Shown here piece by piece: positions 57,419 to 64,000 of a stretch of 64,000 bases of DNA (position 1 is the first letter of the stretch; every line of letters begins with the position of its first letter). The notes below the pieces were generated by a model. It searched no databases. It saw nothing but the letters and a program-made list of their open reading frames with translations, and had not been told where the DNA came from. The stretch comes from Oscillospiraceae bacterium (lineage in GTDB: Bacteria; Bacillota; Clostridia; Oscillospirales; Ruminococcaceae), in NCBI GenBank assembly GCA_021769725.1, contig JAETSI010000006.1, positions 1 through 64,000 of the forward strand, written 5' to 3'. The position numbers were made by a program, and so were the translations under genes.

Positions 57419-58524
57419 GGTGGCAGGATATGCAGGACAATTTTTTCATTACCGAGCAAATGGCTGTCGGATATAATAAAAAAATTCTTATTGATAATAT
57501 TAATATTTCAGTAAACAGGGGAGAGATCGTTACTCTGATCGGGCCGAATGGGGCAGGGAAATCGACTATTCTCAAAACTATTGCGTCACAATTGTCGCTT
57601 CTTGCCGGAACCGTTTATATAAGCGGAAAAAACCTGCGGAATACAAGCAGTCATGAGTTGGCAAAAACAATGTCCATTATGATGACATCACGTATCGAAC
57701 CGGAATTAATGACCTGTTATGATGTTATAAAATCAGGACGTTATCCATATACTGGACAGCTTGGCATCCTTTCGGAATATGACAAGCAGCAGATAGCCGA
57801 ATCAATGAAATTTATGTCGGTTGACAGTATCGCTGATAAAGATTTCAGATGCATAAGTGATGGCCAGAGGCAGCGTGTGATGCTTGCAAGAGCGGTGTGC
57901 CAGGAACCTGATATTCTTATTCTTGACGAACCAACTTCGTTTCTTGATATTCATCATAAGCTTGAACTCTTGTCTATGCTGAAACGTCTTGTTATAAGAA
58001 AAAAGATCGGCGTTATCATGTCAATGCATGAACTTGATCTTGCCCAGAGGATCTCAGACCGTATTATTTGCGTAAGCAACAACAGAATTGACAAATGCGG
58101 TACTCCGGAAGAAATATTTACTGATGAATATATAAATAAGATTTATAATATTTTCCCGGCAAGTTATTATGCTGGATACGGTTCGGCAGAACTTGAACGT
58201 GTGACAGGTGAGCCGGAAGTATTTGTTATTGCCGGAGGTGGAAGGGGAATCAATACTTTCCGTCGTCTCCAGAGAAAGCAGGTTCCTTTTGCAGCTGGAA
58301 TTATCAGTGAAAATGATATTGATTTTCCTGTTGCATCTGCATTAGCTTCAGAAATGGTGTCGGAAAAAGCGTTTGAACCTGTTTCTACTGAAACTTTTGA
58401 TAAAGCTCTGAAAATCATTGAAAAGTGTCGGAAGGTCATAAGCTGCACCGATCGTTTCGGAATTCTTGACAATGCAAACCAAAAGCTTTATGATTATGCT
58501 CAGGAAAATAACTGGCTTGTATAG
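57415..58524 (+). CDS. ABC transporter ATP-binding protein (BtuD/FepC-like) with extra C-terminal domain
   Basis: LIGPNGAGKSTILKTIA; SDGQRQRVMLARAVCQEPDILILDEPTSFLDIHHKLELL; about 110 aa extension EVFVIAGGGRGINTFRRLQRKQVPFAAGIISENDIDFPVA.... Confidence 0.92.
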   Translation: MRWQDMQDNFFITEQMAVGYNKKILIDNINISVNRGEIVTLIGPNGAGKSTILKTIASQLSLLAGTVYISGKNLRNTSSHELAKTMSIMMTSRIEPELMTCYDVIKSGRYPYTGQLGILSEYDKQQIAESMKFMSVDSIADKDFRCISDGQRQRVMLARAVCQEPDILILDEPTSFLDIHHKLELLSMLKRLVIRKKIGVIMSMHELDLAQRISDRIICVSNNRIDKCGTPEEIFTDEYINKIYNIFPASYYAGYGSAELERVTGEPEVFVIAGGGRGINTFRRLQRKQVPFAAGIISENDIDFPVASALASEMVSEKAFEPVSTETFDKALKIIEKCRKVISCTDRFGILDNANQKLYDYAQENNWLV

Positions 58525-58648
58525 CCTGAAAAATTAAGGCAGTCGCATTATTCACGGCTGTCTTTTTTATATGCAAAAAAGTGAAAATTTCACAAAACTA
58601 TCACTAAATTATCACCTTTTTGTTCGGAACTATTTCAAGCCTGATCGT

Positions 58649-60397
58649 TTATTTTGAAATATCGTCAAAAATCTGTTCAGGAGTCAGATGATTTTCTCTG
58701 AGCACTCCTTCAACTGAATATCTGTCAAGGAATTCCTTTTTCAATCCGTAATTATAGACCTTGATATCGGATGTTCCGTAAAAGCGTGCGATTTTTTCAC
58801 CAAATCCACCGCTGAGGATACCGTCCTCAAGGGTAACGATCTTTGTGTGAGTCATTTTCAGTTTTTCAAGCAATTCCCCATCAATGCCGGTAATATACCG
58901 GGGATTAATGAGCGTTGGAGCTGTTCCCGTTTTTTCGATAATCATAGAAGCAAGTTCTTCACCTATCTGATAGAAGTCACCGAGAGCGATTATTGCAATT
59001 TTCTCACCCTGCTGTGTGACCTTATACTTGTTGATATTGCTGTAATCTGCATCAGCAGCAGAATCTGAATGAATTACACCGTTGCACGGAATTCTAATAG
59101 CAACGGGATATTTGTCCTGTTCGATACTCCAGTCAAGCATTGCAAAATATTCTTCGCAATTTGTCGGAGCAAGGTATACCAGCTCCGGTATATTTGACAT
59201 CATCGGAATATCAAAAATTCCCAGATGTGTTACATCATTCATTCCGTAAACAGAGGCAGTGTTGACAAGAAGAGTTGCAGGATTTTTGTTTACACAAAGA
59301 TCCTGAGATATCTGATCGTAAGTTCTCTGAAAGAAACTTGAATGAGTTGCAAATACAGGTTTTCCGCCGTTTCTTGCGATTCCGGAAACCATGGCAACAG
59401 CGTGTTCTTCGGCGATTCCGACGTCAATGAACTGCCTGCCGGCTTCCCTGCGTTTATCCTCAGTGAAACCGATACACACCGGAACAGCGGCAACTACTGT
59501 TACTACTTTTTTGTCTTTTTCCATCTTATCAAGCAGATAATCGCAGGTCATTGTGTCGTAGTTTTCTCCACTTGCAGAAAATCTGCTTATGCCGGTTTCA
59601 GGATCGAAAGGCATACACCAGTGCCAGTTTTCCTTTTCCGTTTCAGCCGGAGCATAGCCTTTTCCTTTCATGGTGTTGATGTGTACAACTATCGGATGAT
59701 CTATGTTCTTTACTTGTTCAAATGTTCCAATCAGTTCTGCAATGTCATTTCCGTTGGCAATATAAATATAGTCCAGACCCATTGCTTTGAAGAGATTACA
59801 CTCGCATTTACCGTTTGATTCACGCAGAGCTTTCAGATTCTTATACAATCCTCCGTGATTCTCGGCAATCGACATATCGTTATCATTTACGACAATAATA
59901 AAATTACTTTCGAGTTCAGAAGCAAAGTCAATCCCTTCAAGAGCTTCTCCGCCGCTGAGAGAACCGTCTCCGATTACGGCAATGATATTTTCATTATCGC
60001 CTTTTAAATCCCTGCCTTTTGCCAGTCCGCAAGCCAGACTGACAGACGTTGACGTATGTCCCACATTAAAGAAGTCGTGTTCGCTTTCCTCCGGGTTGGT
60101 ATAACCGGAAATATCTTCAAAATGCTCATCGCAGAAATAGCTTTTCTGTCTGCCGGTGAGCATTTTATGCGTATAGCTCTGGTGGGATACGTCAAAGACA
60201 AACTTATCTTTTGGGGAATCGAATACATAATGCAAAGCTATTGTTGCTTCGACGAATCCAAAATTTGGACCGAAGTGACCGCCTTTTTTGGAAAGACGAT
60301 TCATAAGTCCGTTTCTTATTTCTGATGCAAGTATGTTCAGTTCTTCAACAGATAATCTTTTAATATCTTCCGGCGAATTAATTCTTTCAATATACAT
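58649..60397 (-). CDS. 1-deoxy-D-xylulose-5-phosphate synthase-like protein (divergent Dxs subfamily)
   Basis: KKGGHFGPNFGFVEATIALHYVFDSPKDKFVFDVSHQSYTHKMLTGR; VIGDGSLSGGEALEGIDFA; C-terminal transketolase-type domain. Confidence 0.85.
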   Translation of the reverse strand: MYIERINSPEDIKRLSVEELNILASEIRNGLMNRLSKKGGHFGPNFGFVEATIALHYVFDSPKDKFVFDVSHQSYTHKMLTGRQKSYFCDEHFEDISGYTNPEESEHDFFNVGHTSTSVSLACGLAKGRDLKGDNENIIAVIGDGSLSGGEALEGIDFASELESNFIIVVNDNDMSIAENHGGLYKNLKALRESNGKCECNLFKAMGLDYIYIANGNDIAELIGTFEQVKNIDHPIVVHINTMKGKGYAPAETEKENWHWCMPFDPETGISRFSASGENYDTMTCDYLLDKMEKDKKVVTVVAAVPVCIGFTEDKRREAGRQFIDVGIAEEHAVAMVSGIARNGGKPVFATHSSFFQRTYDQISQDLCVNKNPATLLVNTASVYGMNDVTHLGIFDIPMMSNIPELVYLAPTNCEEYFAMLDWSIEQDKYPVAIRIPCNGVIHSDSAADADYSNINKYKVTQQGEKIAIIALGDFYQIGEELASMIIEKTGTAPTLINPRYITGIDGELLEKLKMTHTKIVTLEDGILSGGFGEKIARFYGTSDIKVYNYGLKKEFLDRYSVEGVLRENHLTPEQIFDDISK

Positions 60398-60444
60398 ATT
60401 AATTTTCCTCCTTAGAGCCTTTATCATTAAATCTCGATGTGTTT

Positions 60445-60475
60445 ATTATATACCTTAGAGTATACTCAAAGTCAA
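60445..60475 (-). promoter_or_regulatory. MerR-type promoter/operator for the Dxs-like gene
   Basis: Minus strand TTGACT, 19-bp spacer, TATAAT; spacer dyad CTT-T-GAGTATACTC-T-AAG (60471-60454). Confidence 0.75.
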
Positions 60476-60564
60476 TAGATTTTTTTACTTTTTGTAGAAC
60501 TGCACAAATTCTATTGGCAGAATTATACATTGTACACATTCATTTTATGTGAACACGCTTTAAA

Positions 60565-61800
60565 TCAGGCTTTCTGGAAAACGCAGGTAACGCTCATAAA
60601 ACCATTTTTTGTTTCGGCAAAAATTTCCCCGTTCATTTTTCTCATGAGCTGACGGCAGATGTAAAGACCAAGACCGCTTCCGCTTTTTCCGTCAGCATTT
60701 CTGCCACGGTGAAAGCTCTCGAAAATATGCAGGATATCCGTATCAGGCAGAGTATTTCCGCTGTTTTTTATCGTAATAAGCTGACAGTTTTCTTCTTCAC
60801 TGAACAGAATTTCTATATGTTTTCCGTCGCCGTATTTTATTGCATTTTCGATAATATTCTGAAGCACCTCCACACTGCGTTCAATATCACCTTTAATAAT
60901 ACAATTGCCATAGTTGGAAATTTTAAAATCAGTATGCATTATTTTCAGTTTTTCACTGTAATACAGGGATATATTTTTTACAAGTTCCGACAGATAAAAT
61001 TCGCTGTTGTTTACTTCAAGCTGTAAGAAGTCCTCACTGGATGCTTTGATGATCTGCGAAATGTATTTTTCTATTTCGTCTGCCTTGCCGTTAATTTTTT
61101 CTGCTGTCTCAAGCTGTTTTTTCTTATCAGTGTATAGTTCTTTGGAAAGCGCTTTCGCATAGAGTTTTATTGCAGACAGCGGAGTTTTTACATCATGAGA
61201 CAAAGAAAGAAGCAGTATTTTCTTTTCTTTCTGAAGTTCAAGTTCACGTTTTTTCTGCTCCTCCATATTTTCACGCAGCAGATCGACGCCCCAGATAAAT
61301 TTTCCGAAAAAACGGTTTCTGGTTTCTTTTACCGGTGCAGTGAGATTTCCCTTTGAGAGTTCATATGGGATATCTGACATTTTTTTAAATGGCTTAAGTA
61401 TTTTTACACGTATATACAGCATCATTCCTATCATGACCGCCGACATAATGCCAAGAGCAATGTTGACGATAATCGTCATATTTTCGGTACTGTCAGCAGA
61501 GGATGTATAGTCAAACCGGTAAAGTTCGCCGTTTATCACTCTGACTGCATAGTCGCTGCTGGCGCTGTAAAAGCTGTCAGGAGAGTCGGAATATTTGGCA
61601 ATGCCGGTCACATATTTGCATTCTGACAAGTCGGCGGCGGACAAAGAGTCTTTCTCTATCAGTTCTGTCATGCGGCTGATTTCCACACGGTAGGGTCTGC
61701 CGTTTATATCGCCAAGGCTAAAGATAAGTAAATTCGCTGCCGTAAAAATTACAGCGATCAGCAGGGTTATTCCCAGAAAAATTTTATTAAACGATCTCAT
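60565..61800 (-). CDS. Sensor histidine kinase
   Basis: LLLSLSHDVKTPLSAIKLYAKAL H-box; ENAIKYGDGKHIEI N-box; GSGLGLYICRQLM. Confidence 0.94.
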   Translation of the reverse strand: MRSFNKIFLGITLLIAVIFTAANLLIFSLGDINGRPYRVEISRMTELIEKDSLSAADLSECKYVTGIAKYSDSPDSFYSASSDYAVRVINGELYRFDYTSSADSTENMTIIVNIALGIMSAVMIGMMLYIRVKILKPFKKMSDIPYELSKGNLTAPVKETRNRFFGKFIWGVDLLRENMEEQKKRELELQKEKKILLLSLSHDVKTPLSAIKLYAKALSKELYTDKKKQLETAEKINGKADEIEKYISQIIKASSEDFLQLEVNNSEFYLSELVKNISLYYSEKLKIMHTDFKISNYGNCIIKGDIERSVEVLQNIIENAIKYGDGKHIEILFSEEENCQLITIKNSGNTLPDTDILHIFESFHRGRNADGKSGSGLGLYICRQLMRKMNGEIFAETKNGFMSVTCVFQKA

Positions 61801-62465
61801 ACAAATTTATACCCAACGCCCCAGACTGTCAGGATATGCTCCGGATTTTTGGGATCATCCTCAATTTTTTTTCGCAGCCATTTTATATGAACTGTCAGCG
61901 TCTGCGTTTCAGAAATGCTGTCACTGCCCCATATCGTATTGAAAATGTATTCTTTTTTGAGCGTCTTTCCCTTGTTCTCTGCAAGCAGGAGAAGAAGTTC
62001 AAATTCCTTTGAAGTCATATTGAGCGGAACATCATTTTTACTGACTTTCTTCCCTGCTTTGTCGATCTTTAAACTGCCCATGGAAATTTCATCAAGAGCG
62101 TATCGGCGTTTAAAGATGCCTGCGATTTTTGCAAGAAGAATATCAATATCATAAGGCTTTTCTATATAATCGTCAGCGCCAAGAATAAGACCGTTCAGCT
62201 TATCGTCCTTGGCTGTTTTAGAACTTACTATAAGTATCGGCGTATTGCTTTGTTCACGTATCTTGCTGCAAACGGAAAATCCATCCATGCCCGGCAGCAT
62301 AATATCAAGCACTATAAGCCTTGCCCCGTATTTTTCATAAAGGGACAAGGCTTTTTCACCGCTTTCGGCAGTTGATACTGTGTAATTCTCTGCACGCAGA
62401 AAATCACACAGTACATCTGAAATTTCTTTATTATCTTCAACAATCAGAATATCGGTCATTACCAA
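61797..62465 (-). CDS. OmpR-family response regulator
   Basis: ILIVEDNKEISDVL; LIVLDIMLPGMDGF; winged-helix ...LTVHIKWLRKKIEDDPKNPEHILTVWGVGYKFV. Confidence 0.96.
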   Translation of the reverse strand: MVMTDILIVEDNKEISDVLCDFLRAENYTVSTAESGEKALSLYEKYGARLIVLDIMLPGMDGFSVCSKIREQSNTPILIVSSKTAKDDKLNGLILGADDYIEKPYDIDILLAKIAGIFKRRYALDEISMGSLKIDKAGKKVSKNDVPLNMTSKEFELLLLLAENKGKTLKKEYIFNTIWGSDSISETQTLTVHIKWLRKKIEDDPKNPEHILTVWGVGYKFV

Positions 62466-63226
62466 CCCATCTCCATAAGCCAGTTATTAAGAGCACGTTC
62501 ACGCTCTCTTATTTGAGAATCATTTTCGTACTTACCTATATTATACTCGCCTTTTATGTTTCCGTCAACTATGTAGAGCACTCTTGTGCATTTTGCAGCA
62601 ACTTTTACATCGTGGGTAACAAGCATAATGGTTGTACCGTCATTATTCAGTTTGGTAAGTTCATCCATAACTTCATCAGAAGATGTACGATTAAGAGCAC
62701 CTGTCGGTTCGTCGGCAAAAATAATTTTCGGATTGTTTATCATACTTCGGCATATACAGGCACGCTGGAGCTGACCGCCCGAAACTTCGGTTATGTCGTT
62801 GTCAGCAATGCTGATAATATCAAGCTTTCGCATAAGCTCCTCACCCCTGTGAACCGTTTCCTTGCGACTCTCTTTTATTTTATTCGATTGGCAGGAGGGA
62901 AGGATGATATTATCAAGCACGGTAAGATTTTTCAGCATATACATCTGTTGGAAAATAAATCCCATTTCGTCAAGCCTTAGTCCGGCAATCTCCTTTTCAC
63001 TAAGTTTTGTTATATCCTTACCGCAGAACTGCACCTCGCCCGCGGTAATGCTGTCCATGCCGGAAACTGCATATAACAAGGTCGATTTTCCCGAACCTGA
63101 CGGACCCATTATGGCGACCATTTCTCCTTCGTCAATGCTGAAATTAACGTTTTTTAGCACGTTGTTCTGGCGCTTGTTTACGATATATGTTTTGCACAGA
63201 TCTTTTGCGGTTAAAACTTTACTCAT
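62459..63226 (-). CDS. ABC transporter ATP-binding protein (MacB/BceA-like)
   Basis: IMGPSGSGKSTLLYAVSGMDSITAGEV; VSGGQLQRACICRSMINNPKIIFADEPTGALN. Confidence 0.95.
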   Translation of the reverse strand: MSKVLTAKDLCKTYIVNKRQNNVLKNVNFSIDEGEMVAIMGPSGSGKSTLLYAVSGMDSITAGEVQFCGKDITKLSEKEIAGLRLDEMGFIFQQMYMLKNLTVLDNIILPSCQSNKIKESRKETVHRGEELMRKLDIISIADNDITEVSGGQLQRACICRSMINNPKIIFADEPTGALNRTSSDEVMDELTKLNNDGTTIMLVTHDVKVAAKCTRVLYIVDGNIKGEYNIGKYENDSQIRERERALNNWLMEMGW

Positions 63227-63240
63227 AATAATTATCTCCT

Positions 63241-64000
63241 TTATTCAACATTAGTGGCTTCGGAAGTTCTGATCTTTCTGGTGTGAAGTGCAGTTATCCA
63301 CGCTGCTGCAATCGTCACTGCAAATATGACCGCAGGATAGATCAGGAATATACGCAGCGGTTCAATATTGAAACGAATATCGGATGCCCCCATCATTCCG
63401 AAGATAGGCGTTATGCATAAATCTGTCATAGGGATAGAAGCGATTGCCGCTAAAATTGCCGCCGCAAGTGCTGCTATTCCGAAACGTAATGTATGCCACT
63501 TGACTATTGTGCCGTTTGTAAATCCGATAGCCTTGAGGATCGCTATCTGGCTGCGTTCGTCTGAAATAAACGACCGCTCAACAAGTAGAGTAACAAGAAT
63601 AACCACAATAACAGTTATCAGCAGAAGCAGATATTTCACAGCTTCCATGGCAGGCACTACGGATAAGCAGTCCATGCAGTATTCAGCAGAGTTCATTACC
63701 TTGGCATTATCGTAAAGATTCTGGATCTTTTCCTTGCGGCTTTCGATTTCTTTGTCTGACGGATCATCGGTAAAATCGACCTGATATTGTCTTAAAACTG
63801 CTGCGAATTTCATATCCGCAGGAGCTTCGTCGCTCAATCTGATAAGTTCTCCTAAATTGTTCATTGTCTGGAAATATGCGGTTACGATGCAGTCGATTTT
63901 TTCCGAACCGAAATCAATCGTTATAGTATCTCCGATTTCAGCACCGAATGTTTCGGATATCTGCGGTGTTACTGCGATTTCGTTTTTGTTTTTTGGTGCA
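63241..64000 (-). CDS. FtsX-like ABC transporter permease (partial; continues beyond window)
   Basis: LLLLITVIVVILVTLLVERSFISDERSQIAILKAIGFTNGTIVKWHTLRFG; frame stays open to the window end (APKNKNEIAVTPQISETFGAEIGDTITIDFG...). Confidence 0.9.
   Translation of the reverse strand, partial: APKNKNEIAVTPQISETFGAEIGDTITIDFGSEKIDCIVTAYFQTMNNLGELIRLSDEAPADMKFAAVLRQYQVDFTDDPSDKEIESRKEKIQNLYDNAKVMNSAEYCMDCLSVVPAMEAVKYLLLLITVIVVILVTLLVERSFISDERSQIAILKAIGFTNGTIVKWHTLRFGIAALAAAILAAIASIPMTDLCITPIFGMMGASDIRFNIEPLRIFLIYPAVIFAVTIAAAWITALHTRKIRTSEATNVE

Noticed and set aside
1-64000. tRNA, rRNA or CRISPR arrays
   Set aside because: No tRNA/rRNA-like conserved segments or regularly spaced repeats were recognised by eye; a tRNAscan-SE/CRISPR finder run would be needed to exclude them fully.

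Overview
Low-to-moderate GC Firmicutes chromosome, most likely a cellulolytic Ruminococcus or Ruminococcaceae relative (a GH44 enzyme with a type I dockerin plus general gene content; this is inference, no search was run). Positions 1-10 kb are an accessory, decay-rich zone: the start of an IS3-like transposase, a Phd-like antitoxin operon with two tandem paralogous small proteins, XRE regulators, a frameshifted serine recombinase fused to a phage tape-measure remnant, a CatA-like acetyltransferase, a frameshifted cation/H+ antiporter behind a leader terminator, and a GH43/ricin-lectin enzyme with two homopolymer frameshifts. Positions 10-38 kb hold an ABC-F gene with a uORF/terminator attenuator, pgk-tpiA-gpmI, ApbE/NusG-II/Gx genes, radA, a CPA2 antiporter, a patatin, ribDEBAH with an FMN riboswitch, GH44-dockerin, a zinc-ribbon/RCC1 pseudogene with an in-frame amber codon, and TetR-MMPL-heptad repeat genes. 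Positions 38-53 kb are a near-complete anaerobic cobalamin operon on the minus strand. Positions 53-58.5 kb are a divergent operon with a B12 riboswitch, encoding a lipoprotein CbiK-type chelatase, a two-domain surface lipoprotein and a BtuFCD-like ABC transporter. Positions 58.6-64 kb hold a divergent Dxs-like gene behind a 19-bp-spacer MerR-type promoter, and a HK/RR/ABC module. Best candidates for under-described biology: (i) the riboswitch-controlled extracellular-chelatase/corrinoid uptake operon; (ii) the Dxs-like gene with a MerR-type operator; (iii) the Phd-like/tandem small-protein operon; (iv) the ABC-F leader attenuator.
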